Part shown: piece after piece, positions 1 through 10,153 of the stretch | Layout of the letters: each line of letters opens with the position of its first letter | Position numbering within the stretch: the stretch's first letter is position 1 | From: Planctomycetota bacterium | Lineage (GTDB): Bacteria; Planctomycetota; Planctomycetia; Pirellulales; Pirellulaceae | Direction of reading: 5' to 3' | NCBI GenBank assembly: GCA_014238905.1 | Contig: JABAAE010000003.1 | Location: forward strand, 372,001-436,000 | DNA length: 64,000 nucleotides | Notes under the pieces: model-generated | What the model was told of the DNA's origin: nothing | Databases searched by the model: none | The model's input: the letters and a program-made list of their open reading frames with translations, nothing else | Program-made: the position numbers and the translations under genes

Positions 1-119
1 CATCCGGCGTTGACCCCGAATTCGACGGCGGGAGTGCTGACGACATTTTCTACTTGAACACCAATTACTTCCCCAATCCTTCGGACTCCTACTCCGTCAA
101 TTTCGAAGCGTTTCTGTAA
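1..119 (+). CDS. C-terminal end of an unidentified protein (5' end outside window)
   Basis: An open frame enters from the left edge and stops at TAA 117-119, giving about 38 residues rich in Asp, Asn, Tyr and Ser and ending NFEAFL. The composition suits a secreted or surface protein, but there is too little to name a family. A strong hairpin with a T-run 32 bases past the stop supports this being a real gene end. The product is unknown. Confidence 0.5.
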   Translation, partial: SGVDPEFDGGSADDIFYLNTNYFPNPSDSYSVNFEAFL

Positions 120-150
120 ACCGTTGACCGATCGACACAGCGATCCGATG

Positions 151-204
151 CCCGTGCGGAATCAACACATTCACCAAGTGTATCCGCACGGGTCACCTTT
201 TTTT
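151..204 (+). terminator. Rho-independent terminator
   Basis: Perfect 10-base arms CCCGTGCGGA (151-160) and TCCGCACGGG (183-192) enclose a loop that contains a further short pairing. Seven T residues follow at 198-204. It lies 32 bases after the stop of the partial gene at the left edge and probably ends that transcript. Confidence 0.8.
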
Positions 205-330
205 GGGTTGCACCAATCTGCTGGAATGGCAGAATCGATAACGAGATTGATTCGGTCGGGCACAACTGAGCGTCACTGCTCGTTTGAAAATCCACTCTGT
301 TTTCCTACTCTGTCTTCCCGGCCAGTGGCC

Positions 331-903
331 ATGGCGGACAAGCCCGTGGCGGCCCTGCTTAACGATCTCGATGCCCGAGGCATGCTGAAAGAAACACTGG
401 TCCCAGGGGGAGGAGAATTTGGACGGACTCCCATTGCTCAAGGAAAAAATGCCCGTGATCATCACCCTCAGGGTTTCACCATGTAGCTTGCTGGTGGTGG
501 CATCCAAAGCGGAATGGCCTACGGGCAGACCGATGACTATGGTTATTATGCGACCGAGCAAAGAGTACACATGCACGACCTACACGCCACCATCGCTCAC
601 CAACTCGGGCTCCAGCATGAAAAATGGACCTACCGCTATGCCGGACGAGATTTTCAATTAACGGATGTCTATAGTTCAGTGGTGACCGACACCCTCAGTT
701 GGAAACGCAAGCTGACCGGGCAATTGGCTACTCTCTTCGGCGTGGTAACTGGCGGCGTGGTAACTAGCGGCGTGGTAACTAGCGGCGTGGTAACTAGCGG
801 CGTGGTGACTAGCGGTGTGGTGACTAGCGGTGTGGTGACTAGCGGTGTGGTGACTAGCGGCGTGGTGACTAGCGGCGTGGTGACTAGCGGCGTGGTGACC
901 TAA
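331..903 (+). pseudogene. Decayed C-terminal remnant of a DUF1501 protein
   Basis: One reading frame from about 331 resembles the C-terminal third of planctomycete DUF1501 proteins. It holds [43 protein letters not shown] and [13 protein letters not shown], ending near [14 protein letters not shown]. The frame is broken by TAG at 484-486, where the family usually has Trp after GFTM, so TGG to TAG is the likely change. The Val-Trp normally before GGEFGRTP is also altered. No N-terminal two-thirds is present. After the domain the frame runs into eleven GVVT-type repeats and stops at 901-903. It is distinct from the intact DUF1501 gene at 2064-3488. The fragment downstream of the stop could still be translated from ATG 514, but I see no reason to think it is functional. 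Confidence 0.75.
739..903. repeat. 15-bp tandem repeat, 11 copies
   Basis: The unit is GGCGTGGTAACTAGC, with variants GGTGTGGTGACTAGC. Copies run at exact 15-base steps from 739 to 903. The left copies carry GTAACT and the right copies GTGACT, so the array has expanded in at least two steps. Because 15 is divisible by 3 the frame of the DUF1501 remnant stays open and encodes Gly-Val-Val-Thr-Ser repeats. The last copy supplies that frame's stop codon and overlaps the stop of the kinase gene on the other strand. Confidence 0.95.
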
Positions 904-1889
904 CGCCGAATTCGGAGACTCGACGATTCCACCAATCTCCCAACTTCATCGGCTGAGACCAGGCAAAAATCACCCGCAATAGAATGTTGAAGAGCCCCTG
1001 CCGCTGTGGCAAAATCAATCGTTTTCTGGGCCTCCCAGTCACAAAGATATCCACAAAGAATTCCAGCGGCAAAGGCATCACCAGACCCAATTCGATCCAC
1101 GATTTCGAAGCGGTGGGAGCGGCTAAGCGAAAAAACGCCATCCCGATACAAGACACCCGAAAGTGAATTCACCGAAGCCGACTCTATCTCTCTATCCGTG
1201 TAGCCAATCTGCTGAACTTGATAATCCTCAGCCAATTTAGCAATAACTTGACGCGGATCTTCAGAATCGACACCAAAAAACATCCGGCCATCTTCGGGCG
1301 TTGCGAATAGAATATCAGCCTGTTCACCCAACCGCCTGAAAGCCTTCCCTGCCTCTTCGATACCCCACAAGGCACTTCGGTAACTACAATCGAAGCTGAC
1401 CGGGCATCCCAGCGATTTCGCCGCCTCAATGGCATCTTCCAAGATACGGTTGACTTTAGCACCTAGCGCTGGAGCGGTTCCTGAAATGTGAAGAACGCCC
1501 GCATCGGTCAGGATCTGATCCCACCTGAATCCCTCTGGATCGGCGTTTCGAAAGCTGGTGTGCGACCGGTCATAAAGCACATTCGAGGGTCGCAACGAAA
1601 CCCCATTCTCTACGAAAAGAATCCCCAGACGTTCACCCTGCCTGACCACAGACGAGGTGTCGACGCCAAAACGATTGAGCGTTTCCAGACAAGCGTCACC
1701 GATCGCGTGATCGGGCACCTGCGAAACGATGGCACATTCGGTTACCCCAAATCTCCGCGCCGCCACACAAACGTTGGCCTCGCCTCCGGTAAACCGTGCG
1801 TGATAGCTTTCTGCTTGAGAAATCCTCTCATGGCCGGGCGTGTCCAAACGCAGGAGCAACTCGCCAAACCCAACCAATTTCTTCGACAT
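900..1889 (-). CDS. kdgK: PfkB-family sugar kinase, probably 2-keto-3-deoxygluconate kinase
   Basis: The 329-residue protein has the ribokinase/PfkB fold. An N-terminal GGEANV (35-40) is the sugar-binding Gly-Gly-x-x-Asn element, and the C-terminal signature GSGDAF (268-273) holds the catalytic Asp271. The opening [12 protein letters not shown] and the overall length fit the KdgK branch, which phosphorylates 2-keto-3-deoxygluconate in the cytoplasm to feed aldolase cleavage to pyruvate and glyceraldehyde 3-phosphate. Substrate choice within PfkB cannot be fixed from sequence alone, so fructokinase-like use is possible. The stop codon sits inside the last unit of the 15-bp repeat on the opposite strand, so array expansion has reached the very end of this gene. 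No aldolase gene is next to it. Confidence 0.8.
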   Translation of the reverse strand: MSKKLVGFGELLLRLDTPGHERISQAESYHARFTGGEANVCVAARRFGVTECAIVSQVPDHAIGDACLETLNRFGVDTSSVVRQGERLGILFVENGVSLRPSNVLYDRSHTSFRNADPEGFRWDQILTDAGVLHISGTAPALGAKVNRILEDAIEAAKSLGCPVSFDCSYRSALWGIEEAGKAFRRLGEQADILFATPEDGRMFFGVDSEDPRQVIAKLAEDYQVQQIGYTDREIESASVNSLSGVLYRDGVFSLSRSHRFEIVDRIGSGDAFAAGILCGYLCDWEAQKTIDFATAAGALQHSIAGDFCLVSADEVGRLVESSSLRIRR

Positions 1890-2063
1890 CGATCACCATT
1901 TCCATCGATCCCGGTTACTGCTCACAGGGATCGAAGCTACTCTTAGAAAAACCGATCAGGATTCGGAAGTACAACGGGGTCGAATATCGTTGCAAAAGCG
2001 ACTTCCTGAAATAACCCTGAACAAAACCTGATTTTAAACCAACATGCCTCATCGCCGCCCAAT

Positions 2064-3488
2064 TCAATTCTTCCGAATGAGTTCGGGGATTGGTTTTCCG
2101 CCATCGACAATCGGAGTGGGCCGTCCATTAAAATCCTCAATCGTAATTTTCGAGGAATCGATACCAAGGTGCTGATAAATTGTCGCCAGAAAATCCCCTG
2201 AGCCACAAATCCGTTCGATGGAATCCTCCCCTTTTTTATCAGTCGCCCCGATAAACCGGCCACTTTCAATTCCACCTCCGGCCCAGATATTTGAAAAGGC
2301 TCGAGCCCAATGATCACGCCCCGGCTGTTTGGTACCGGCGGCTGCACTGGCGTTTCCAGCCCCGGTGCTGGGTTGGTAATTTATCTTCGGTGTGCGACCA
2401 AATTCCCCCGTGACCACAACCAAAACTCGGTCGCTTAATCCACGCTCGTGGATATCTTCGATCAAGGCAGAAACAGCCTGATCGTAGGCCTGAGAACGAA
2501 ACCGCAGGGCATCAAAAACGTGATGATTGACAGCGTGATCATCCCAATTGTTAACTCGGCCACACAACGGCCCACGTAAACTGGTAGTCAACACCTCGAC
2601 ACCAGCTTCCACCAATCGCCTGGCCATCAAAAGTTGCTGTCCCCAGGTATTGCGGCCGTAACGGTCCCGAACTTTATCGTCTTCTCTCTCCAAATCGAAC
2701 GCCTCTCTGGCCTTTGGGTTGGTCAGCAACGTCATCGCTTGAGTCTCAAATTCGTCCAGCGCTCCCAATTCGCCCGACAGATCAAACGCACGCTCCAGGT
2801 TATCCAGATTTTCTCGGAGAGAGGAGCGCCGACCTAGACGACCCAACTCTTTGGAATCAGAAAGGCCAATATTGGGCACCACAAATTTCGGCTTGTTAGG
2901 ATCGCCTACCACTGAAAACGGTGAATAGGCGTCCCCGAGGTAGGCTGGGCCATTGTAAGTGGTGGGCGCATTGACCCCGACGTAGGCTGGGAGAGGATTT
3001 TCCCTGGGACCATCTCCTGAACGAAGATAATGGGCCACCGACATCCAATCCGGAAGCCGAGGCTTGGGCTTGTCCCGCGTATCGGTATCGCCGGACAGCA
3101 TGCGCATGGTGCCGGCTGGATGGCCCGGGCTTCCATGCCGCATCGAACGCAACACCGTCAATTTATCGGCGATCCGAGCCTGCATCGGTAACAGTTCGGT
3201 AAAGTGCATTCCGGTGACACTGGTCTTGATCGTTTCAAATGGTCCCCGGTACTCGCTGGTCGCGTTCGGTTTGGGATCGTAAGTGTCGATATGAGAACAG
3301 CCACCCGGTTGCCAAACCATAATGACAGCCGTTTTTTCTCTTCTTGAAGCCTCGGGATTGGCCGCCCGCAGACGCAGAATCCCGGGCAGACTGAGGGTTG
3401 CGAATCCCGACAAACCCATTTTCAAGAATCCACGCCGAGCTGACGGCCCGGGACAAGGATTTCCTGACGCATTGAATGGATGGCTCAT
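2064..3488 (-). CDS. DUF1501 domain protein, Tat-exported
   Basis: This is a 474-residue member of the DUF1501 family, planctomycete proteins distantly related to sulfatases and phosphatases whose substrate is not established. The N terminus carries a twin-arginine export signal, ARRGFLKMG, followed by a hydrophobic stretch. GEFGRTP and GRDHW in the C-terminal half are family hallmarks. A GTG at 3516-3518 would add ten residues, but ATG at 3488 has GAGAG just upstream and is preferred. The gene follows the PPC-domain gene by about 36 bases and that one follows a DUF1549/DUF1553 gene. This three-gene order recurs in planctomycetes and suggests one exported complex working on polymers or heme-linked chemistry. 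The complex is inference. Confidence 0.9.
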   Translation of the reverse strand: MSHPFNASGNPCPGPSARRGFLKMGLSGFATLSLPGILRLRAANPEASRREKTAVIMVWQPGGCSHIDTYDPKPNATSEYRGPFETIKTSVTGMHFTELLPMQARIADKLTVLRSMRHGSPGHPAGTMRMLSGDTDTRDKPKPRLPDWMSVAHYLRSGDGPRENPLPAYVGVNAPTTYNGPAYLGDAYSPFSVVGDPNKPKFVVPNIGLSDSKELGRLGRRSSLRENLDNLERAFDLSGELGALDEFETQAMTLLTNPKAREAFDLEREDDKVRDRYGRNTWGQQLLMARRLVEAGVEVLTTSLRGPLCGRVNNWDDHAVNHHVFDALRFRSQAYDQAVSALIEDIHERGLSDRVLVVVTGEFGRTPKINYQPSTGAGNASAAAGTKQPGRDHWARAFSNIWAGGGIESGRFIGATDKKGEDSIERICGSGDFLATIYQHLGIDSSKITIEDFNGRPTPIVDGGKPIPELIRKN

Positions 3489-3524
3489 CTCTCTATCGCC
3501 TTTTTTGAGTAGGGACACCGGTGA

Positions 3525-5816
3525 TCATTTACCATTTGCTCTCACCCGAATCCTGACAGGTTGCGAAACCACAATATCAACAATATCCTTGGGCGCGGCT
3601 CTGCTCTGGGCCACTTTTACTTTTTGTTTCAAGACCACGATCCGGGCAGAAACCTTTTTCAACGTCTCGGCAATCCGCGCTGACGGATCTTCCGTCTGCC
3701 GATCATCGCTGCCACCTGCATTATCTTTGTCGGCCAGATTTTTCTGTTCCATCTTCAGCCGAATTTCCTCGGCAGTCTCCACTCTCAATTGCTCTTGAAG
3801 GTTCTCGAAAACCGGCAACTGGTCGCGGTACTTGGCCACAGCACTGCCATAAAACGCGACGGTATAATCGCCTGGCTTCACTTTGAGTTTCTTTAGATCC
3901 AAAACCACCTCGGTCATTTCAGCAGCAAAAGACGCCTCGAAAGCAGGGTTCTTTTCGAAACCGTTACCAAACGTCCGCAGGCTCATGCTGGCTCCCGAAA
4001 AATCACAACGTCTGGAATGAACCAGAGGCAGCGTCAATTTCGAACCCTCTGCTGCCTCAAAGACTACATCCTGACGGTTGGGGGACAAAGTCAACGGAGC
4101 AAATTCGGCGTCACTAACCGAAACCGGAACATCAGCCAAAAGTCTGGGGTTGGGGATTTCACTCCAGGCATTGGCAACCGGCCATTTCATCGAGGCCCAA
4201 AAACAACGCCGCGTCACCGTCGAACCATCAATCACCGCCTCACCGGTAAACCGGGCACCGGTCAGACCAGCTGGGGCTTTATGATGAGCTGACACCAGCA
4301 TGATTCCACGTGATTTTCCGGCTGGAATCCTGACCGCCATCGCTGTCACGCCTGCCGGCAAATTTTCCATTTTTAAATCGATGGCTCCGTCAAAACCATC
4401 TCGGCGCACGGCAACGACTTCTAACGCCATCGTTGCACCGGCTCGTAAAGAAATCGGCTTGGAGAGCGCGTTGCGGTCTCCATTGCGGAGATTCATATGC
4501 AGCGCCCACGCAACCAGCGAGAAATCAGGCTGAGCTTTCCGGATCACCAGCCGATAGATATTTTGCGGGGCTCTTCGGGTCCCTCCAAACAAGTCGGAAA
4601 TCTTAAGCTGGTGCTTGCCATCCCGCTTTATTTCCAGTCTCCCCAGGATGTCCGAAGATCCAGCGTTGTAAGGTGGGCCGTCATACGAATAACCATTGCT
4701 GGAAACCTTTACCGGACTGGCAATGTCATTGAATTCTGCAACGTCCTCTAGGCTTTGCTGATCATTTTCCTCGTGAATCGATTGCACAACAATCGATGGA
4801 TCTGTTGGCAAACCCAAACGCTCCGAAGCCACCTCCACCCACCAAACCTCGCCTTTTTTGGCATTGAACTGAAAAAGATCGACGTCGGCCGCCGGAAAAA
4901 AACTTCCTGAAATGTCACATGGCAATTCTATGACTTGGGCGGTTCGATCGTTTGGCTCAATCTCTGGACGATTTAACCTCGAATCCAAGCCTGGTGGCGG
5001 CCATGAAAACGAGTTAACCGGCCGTGTGGAAGCCATCCGAGTCACCGCCGCACCGGGTTGCGATTCGAGAATCGCCAATCGATAAAAATAAGCGTTGCCG
5101 CCATTGAATGTTAAATCATGAACCTTGACCACATATTCGCCTTGCTGCGGGACCTTAAAGTCAAGCAATCCTCCTCGCCTCTCAACCAATAAATCCGCAC
5201 CGTTGGCGTCGGCAATAATCACGACCGGTTTAAGCTTCGAATCAATCCCGCGCGCTCCGCAGTCCACGATAATCCGCTGACCCTGGGCCGCTATAAATGA
5301 ATAATGATCTACCGACTGCTTGGCCAGCCAAGCGTTACAGATCGAGTTGACAGGTAACCTCATCGCTGTTTCCAAAGTCTGATTCGGTTTGTCTCGCTGC
5401 AACTCAGCAACGTCGCCGACACTAAAGGCCCGCGAAGTGGAAATACCAAGACGCGTCGTCACGCGGGCTTCATGAACGCCGGTAGGACAGTCTTTGCCGA
5501 TAGTCACCTGAAACCGATCGCCCGTGGGTTGCCCTTTGGCATCCAGAATCGCTTTCGCACTGATTTGTGGGTGTGAAAAAGTCAGATCAGTAACCTCTTG
5601 GATATTCTGACCGGTTATCTTGATCGATACGGTGGTCCCCTTTTCTCCCCCCATCGGCATCGTCGTCAACAGCCTAGGCGAAGGCAAACAGACAGCTTGT
5701 CCCCACAGTGCCGCTGCGGGCAGACCATTGAACGTCAGGCCAATCAACAGAAGCCAACCCGGCAACCTCGTTGTCGCTTGAAAAGACTTGGCAGGGAATC
5801 GATTGATAGCGTTCAT
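3525..5816 (-). CDS. Secreted protein with pre-peptidase C-terminal (PPC) domains
   Basis: The protein is about 763 residues long. A signal peptide (hydrophobic WLLLIGLTF segment) is followed by an Ig-like IPT-type region (GEKGTTVSIKITGQN) and by one clear PPC beta-sandwich (DHYSFIAAQGQRIIVDC ... GEYVVKVHD). A second PPC-like repeat lies around residues 300-430 (DLFQFNAKKGEVWWVEV). The far C terminus is charged and may form a short coiled coil. The start is unsettled: ATGATGAACATG follows AAGGGG directly, so the third ATG (5816) has the best ribosome-site spacing. It is the middle gene of the DUF1549/1553, PPC, DUF1501 operon. PPC domains usually bind or shield surfaces rather than catalyse, so a scaffold or binding role is likely. 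Confidence 0.85.
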   Translation of the reverse strand: MNAINRFPAKSFQATTRLPGWLLLIGLTFNGLPAAALWGQAVCLPSPRLLTTMPMGGEKGTTVSIKITGQNIQEVTDLTFSHPQISAKAILDAKGQPTGDRFQVTIGKDCPTGVHEARVTTRLGISTSRAFSVGDVAELQRDKPNQTLETAMRLPVNSICNAWLAKQSVDHYSFIAAQGQRIIVDCGARGIDSKLKPVVIIADANGADLLVERRGGLLDFKVPQQGEYVVKVHDLTFNGGNAYFYRLAILESQPGAAVTRMASTRPVNSFSWPPPGLDSRLNRPEIEPNDRTAQVIELPCDISGSFFPAADVDLFQFNAKKGEVWWVEVASERLGLPTDPSIVVQSIHEENDQQSLEDVAEFNDIASPVKVSSNGYSYDGPPYNAGSSDILGRLEIKRDGKHQLKISDLFGGTRRAPQNIYRLVIRKAQPDFSLVAWALHMNLRNGDRNALSKPISLRAGATMALEVVAVRRDGFDGAIDLKMENLPAGVTAMAVRIPAGKSRGIMLVSAHHKAPAGLTGARFTGEAVIDGSTVTRRCFWASMKWPVANAWSEIPNPRLLADVPVSVSDAEFAPLTLSPNRQDVVFEAAEGSKLTLPLVHSRRCDFSGASMSLRTFGNGFEKNPAFEASFAAEMTEVVLDLKKLKVKPGDYTVAFYGSAVAKYRDQLPVFENLQEQLRVETAEEIRLKMEQKNLADKDNAGGSDDRQTEDPSARIAETLKKVSARIVVLKQKVKVAQSRAAPKDIVDIVVSQPVRIRVRANGK

Positions 5817-5971
5817 GTTCATCATCCCCTTCAGGGGGTTCCTATCTCCGCTGATTTGACAGCAATGAGTGTTTTCCCAAAAAATTAAAATATCTTGAAC
5901 GATGGCTTAGATGGCACCCTGAAAACAGGCCTGTATTCGGTCAACGCAAAACGATGGTGTGCAGAAGCAAT

Positions 5972-8224
5972 TTAGTGGTTAAAAAGAAATTCCTTGGTAT
6001 TCATTAAAGCCCATATGAGATCTTCGTAATTCTCCTGCGTCTGTTTTTTTGAGTTCGCCGGTTTGCCTGCTGCGTCGAGAACCGGCGTCTGCAAGTAGTC
6101 GATCGCCACCGTCATTTCGACTTGAGTCGGACTTCTTGAAAACGCCAACCTGTAAAGCTGCTCCACCTTTTCGGTATCGGGTATTTTAGACGCTTGAATT
6201 CGAGCGGCCCTGGAACTGGCTCCCGAAAGCTTACGTTTGATCTCCGCCGAATTGATCAAGTGTAAACTCTGCGACAGACTGGAGGATTTAACACGTTCAC
6301 ATTCACAGACGCTTTGACTCTCTGGGCGGCCAAAAACCTTGAGAAATCCTGACGAGCGGTTGTAGCTATTGTCTGGTAAAGCAATGGCCCGCGTACCGGG
6401 AGGTAAATTCGCAAATCGGGTGGGGGATCCCGTCAAATCGTCAATCGCATCCAGCAACACCTCGGCCTGTAGTCGCCGGGGGTAAAACCGAGAATAGTTC
6501 TGTCGATCCTTTAAATTCTCCCGGTTGGGCCGAGAATCAAGTTGATAGGTTTTCGACTGGGTAATGACTCGTACCAATTCTTTTAAATCGAATCCACTCT
6601 TCACGAAATGCTGTTCCAGCGCCGCCAGCAGTTCTGGATTAGTCGGTGGATTGGTATCCCGAATATCGTCTTCGGGTTCGATCAGTCCCCGCTTGAAAAA
6701 GTGTTTCCAATACCGGTTCACCAGTGCTTTGGCAAAAAAGGGATTACTTTCTGACGACATCCAGTCGGCCAACTGCAGTCGCGGGTCTTCATCAGCGGCA
6801 ATCTCTCCGACTGATTCGCCCAAAACAGCCGGCTTGAGGACATCACCCGATTTCACATTTACCGCCGTCGCGATACCCCGTTTATGAAAAATCATATCCT
6901 CACCACGTGTGCCGGTTGGCTTTCGCCCGATCTGGCTGAAAAAAGCGGCGAAGCTGTAGTAATCGTCCTGGCTCCACTTTTCAAACGGATGGTGATGACA
7001 TTGGGCGCACTGCATCCGAACGCCGAGAAAAAGCTGGGCAATATCCTCGAGCTGTTCCTTGGGATCTTTGACACGCTTGTACCAGGCGACCGGCGGATTC
7101 CCAACAACGGTCCCGGTGGCCGCCAACAACTCTCGTACGATCTGGTCATACGGCACGTTCGCCAACAGGCTGTCCCGCATCCAAGCATGAAAAGCAAAGT
7201 TAGCCGTAATGTCACTGGCTTCATCACGTCGATTCTTCAGCAGAGGAGTCCATTTACTGGCGAAAAAATCGGCATAGCCTGGGTTTTTCAATAGCCTCTG
7301 AACCAGCTCATCGCGTTTATTGCTTTGCTCCGCGGCCAAAAACTCCTGTGTCTCTTTTTCAGTGGGAAGCCGGCCAACAATATCAAGTGTCACGCGTCGC
7401 AAAAAGGTTGAATCATCGCAGACCGCCGAAGGGGGAATTCCGATCTGGCGAAGATTCTCAAACACATGTTGATCAACAAAGTTGTGGGGACTTGGCATTT
7501 TTCCCAAAGCTGCCCCCAAAGGAATAGCCGCAGTAAAGACAGCGACCTGCCCCTGGTACCGGACCATCACGGCGACCTTGCCCGGAATGTCGGACACCTG
7601 CACCAACCCTCGCGCGGTCACCGTGGCCATGGACTCTGCATTGGATTCAAAAAGTGCCAAGCGGGTTACATCTCGTCGACTCCCATCTGAATAATGAGCC
7701 CAAGCCGATAGCTGTTGACGCCCATCGATGGCAATTACGCCCTTGGTGGGGGTGACCTGTAGCGACTCTAACCGGGGTTCATCTTGGGACTGAAAGTTGG
7801 CGCCCTCCCGAATCCAGCGTTCCAAAACTTGATAGCCTTCGGATCCCTCTGCCAACTGGACACCGCCTCCATGCGGAATCATTCCGGAAGCCTTGGCTAA
7901 TACGAGACTACGTTTGGGAAGGGCTGGAAAGACTCTCCGTCCCCGGCCTTCTTTGACCAAACTCTCAAAATCATCTTGAGGTTCAAATCCGAGCAACGAC
8001 AACTGAAACCCGTTTTGTCCACCACCCGCCTTGGCATGACACACACCTGAATTACATCCCGATTTGGTCAGAACAGGAATGACGTCATTCACAAACGAAA
8101 CTCGGACCGGGTCTCCTGCAGACAACCCACTTGGCAGAAACAAGAGAAGCCAACCGAATCGGCAGAACGACCACACGACCAGATGAGGTGCAAAGGGGTC
8201 GGTGCTGGCTGTTGTGATGCCCAT
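5972..8224 (-). CDS. DUF1549/DUF1553 protein with cytochrome-c-like N terminus
   Basis: About 750 residues. After a hydrophobic signal segment comes a PSCyt1-type region with CNSGVCH (a C-x4-CH heme-like motif). A Big_2-like Ig domain follows (LQVTPTKGVIAIDGRQQL), then DUF1549 (LDIVGRLPTEKETQEFL; second motif CAQCHHHP) and DUF1553 (VNRYWKHFFKRGLIEPEDD; LLDAIDDLTG). These proteins are typical of Planctomycetes and are thought to act outside the cytoplasm, with covalent heme suspected but not proven here. ATG at 8296 would add 24 residues before the signal. I prefer 8224 because it places the hydrophobic stretch near the N terminus. It is the first gene of the operon with the PPC and DUF1501 genes. 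Confidence 0.9.
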   Translation of the reverse strand: MGITTASTDPFAPHLVVWSFCRFGWLLLFLPSGLSAGDPVRVSFVNDVIPVLTKSGCNSGVCHAKAGGGQNGFQLSLLGFEPQDDFESLVKEGRGRRVFPALPKRSLVLAKASGMIPHGGGVQLAEGSEGYQVLERWIREGANFQSQDEPRLESLQVTPTKGVIAIDGRQQLSAWAHYSDGSRRDVTRLALFESNAESMATVTARGLVQVSDIPGKVAVMVRYQGQVAVFTAAIPLGAALGKMPSPHNFVDQHVFENLRQIGIPPSAVCDDSTFLRRVTLDIVGRLPTEKETQEFLAAEQSNKRDELVQRLLKNPGYADFFASKWTPLLKNRRDEASDITANFAFHAWMRDSLLANVPYDQIVRELLAATGTVVGNPPVAWYKRVKDPKEQLEDIAQLFLGVRMQCAQCHHHPFEKWSQDDYYSFAAFFSQIGRKPTGTRGEDMIFHKRGIATAVNVKSGDVLKPAVLGESVGEIAADEDPRLQLADWMSSESNPFFAKALVNRYWKHFFKRGLIEPEDDIRDTNPPTNPELLAALEQHFVKSGFDLKELVRVITQSKTYQLDSRPNRENLKDRQNYSRFYPRRLQAEVLLDAIDDLTGSPTRFANLPPGTRAIALPDNSYNRSSGFLKVFGRPESQSVCECERVKSSSLSQSLHLINSAEIKRKLSGASSRAARIQASKIPDTEKVEQLYRLAFSRSPTQVEMTVAIDYLQTPVLDAAGKPANSKKQTQENYEDLIWALMNTKEFLFNH

Positions 8225-8492
8225 GATTCTCAAACTCGAGGCAAAGATGTAACCACGACTCCGGCAAGGTTGAGGAAAATTAACTGCCGCGTACATCCAA
8301 TCAGGAAGGAAACTTCATTGTAAATCAGTTGGACCAGCTGAGTCAATCTAAATCGGGCCAAGGAGCAGGCAGAACAGCAGCCAACCACGGCTACCAACCA
8401 CCGAATTACGCTAACCTGACCTGTTTGCCAGCCCCAGTTGACTTCGAGGCCGCTCCCATGCCCCCAATAACACCCACAAAACGAAAACAGTT

Positions 8493-9206
8493 TTAACGCG
8501 ATCGTCCCTTGGAAATACGCTCAAACGTACCGGTGACTTGAACATCAATCATCCCCTTGTTGTCACCCAAGTCCGAATCGTACATTTGCAAGTAAAGATC
8601 ACCACTGGTTTTGGGAACAAAATCCTTCTTCAAACCGACCACGAACGGCTTCCCTTTTTCACCATCACCGGTATCGATATAACCGACAAGGCAGCCGAGG
8701 TTGAAGTCTTTCAGGTTGGCCGGGATTGCCATTCCTTCGGGTGACAACTCTCTTTGCAATGTAAACGTCCATGATCCCTTGGATTGAATCTGTATCGGCT
8801 TGCCGGCACGAACGCGAACCCCGGTCGACTGCCAAGGCTTGCTGGAATCGATCTTGATCACCTGCCGATCGGCGGTCATTTCCTTTTCCCTCAATTCCGC
8901 CAGTTTCGATCGTGCGGTGGAGTGATCCGGAAGCAACCTCAGAACCTGACCGTAAATGGCCATCGCACTGTCATAATCCCGGTCTCGAACGTATTCATTG
9001 GCAATTTTCATGGCCTCGTCCGAAAACTCTTTGTGAATTCTTAAAAGCTTGGGGTCGTCGGGTAAGTCACCGTTCTGTTGGACCTCTCCGGATTTCTGAT
9101 TACCTCGACGACGGTTGGGTTGGCCGAATGCATCGGTGGTAACGCAACAACAAATCACCACAGCCAACGCAAAGTTGAACCACTCTATTTTTATTTTCAT
9201 TTCCAT
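8493..9206 (-). CDS. Secreted protein with a TPR-like segment and a PA-IL-lectin-like domain
   Basis: 237 residues. A signal peptide ends near DAFG. Residues about 50-105 form a charged helical region resembling one tetratricopeptide unit (YDSAMAIYGQVLRLLPDHSTA). The C-terminal half (WQSTGVRVRAGKPIQIQSKG ... GCLVGYIDTG ... GDLYLQMYDSDLGDNKGMID) resembles the galactose-binding PA-IL (LecA) fold, including the closing Asp-Asn-x-Gly turn that in LecA helps hold calcium and sugar. Sugar binding is inference from the pattern. A function in binding polysaccharide at the cell surface would suit the host. No operon partner is obvious. The next gene upstream is 278 bases away. Confidence 0.7.
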   Translation of the reverse strand: MEMKIKIEWFNFALAVVICCCVTTDAFGQPNRRRGNQKSGEVQQNGDLPDDPKLLRIHKEFSDEAMKIANEYVRDRDYDSAMAIYGQVLRLLPDHSTARSKLAELREKEMTADRQVIKIDSSKPWQSTGVRVRAGKPIQIQSKGSWTFTLQRELSPEGMAIPANLKDFNLGCLVGYIDTGDGEKGKPFVVGLKKDFVPKTSGDLYLQMYDSDLGDNKGMIDVQVTGTFERISKGRSR

Positions 9207-9483
9207 GCACTTTGGACCTATTAATTAAGATGAACCACCGACCGGCGGCATGCTCTTATTCTATTGTTTCATCGACGAATCGCCAAATAGAATTCCACCG
9301 GCGTTCCACCAATTTCGCTGGGAATTTAGTCGCCATTTAGGCCAAATCGCCAGAAGAACTCTCTTCAGGGAACCGAAACCGGCCATCGACCGGATGAAAT
9401 CCTACGCCACGACATTTGGGTTGTCAGTTTGAATTGGTCGATACTGCAACCACCAATAAAACAGATCGACTGCGACAAAATCG

Positions 9484-10062
9484 CTACCGTTGACGATCTG
9501 CAAATGGATTGCGAATCGGCACGAAGTCGTCGGCGGTCAGTCGATGTCTTGAGTTTTCGCCGGTAAACGACATCGACGCACGGCGGCGTTTTAGCTTCAA
9601 GTTAAAAAGATTGATCTGATCTTCCTGGAGTTCGAAAAACATTCGGTTGGAATAGGTATAAGACACCGGTTCGTTTTCGACATCGATTTCAAAATAAAGC
9701 CACGCTTGCTTGACCTCCACCTCTTTACCAACCCAGGTCAATTTACATTTCTTTTTGTCAGCAGCAACAACGTCTATATTCTTTTGTAAATATTGAAAAA
9801 CCATCTCATCAATCTCTTTGGTTTTATCCAAATCAATCTGTTTTCGAGAACTTTGACTTAAGGCTTTTTCCAAATCTTCAGGCCAAACCCGAAGGGCAAA
9901 TTCCAGTTTTCCAGTTTCCTGATTGTATTCAATTTCAGCAACACTGATGTGAAAAGGATGGCATTTCAATCTCGGCACCATCGGATTTCCAGCGGCAACC
10001 ATGTCGGTCATCACGCCGGTCCACACCAAAGCCAATCCCAGTGTTATTAAGAAACTTTTCAT
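9484..10062 (-). CDS. Exported DUF6702-like protein
   Basis: About 192 residues from ATG 10062, which begins a clean signal peptide (MKSFLITLGLALVWTG). ATG 10125 would add 21 residues ahead of it and is less likely. The mature part opens HPFHISVAEIEYNQETGKLE, the pattern of DUF6702 proteins. It continues as beta-strands with a conserved LTWVGKEVE turn and ends in a basic region. The family is of unknown function and often sits next to secreted peptidases. Here the neighbours are the PA-IL-like protein downstream and a PQQ propeller upstream, neither telling. Confidence 0.7.
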   Translation of the reverse strand: MKSFLITLGLALVWTGVMTDMVAAGNPMVPRLKCHPFHISVAEIEYNQETGKLEFALRVWPEDLEKALSQSSRKQIDLDKTKEIDEMVFQYLQKNIDVVAADKKKCKLTWVGKEVEVKQAWLYFEIDVENEPVSYTYSNRMFFELQEDQINLFNLKLKRRRASMSFTGENSRHRLTADDFVPIRNPFADRQR

Positions 10063-10153
10063 ACCTGACTCGCCAAGGCAACCAGCGGCTGATTCTATAC
10101 CTCCAACCATGGACGACACCAGCACATCCCCAACAATAAAGTAAAGCGGCGAT

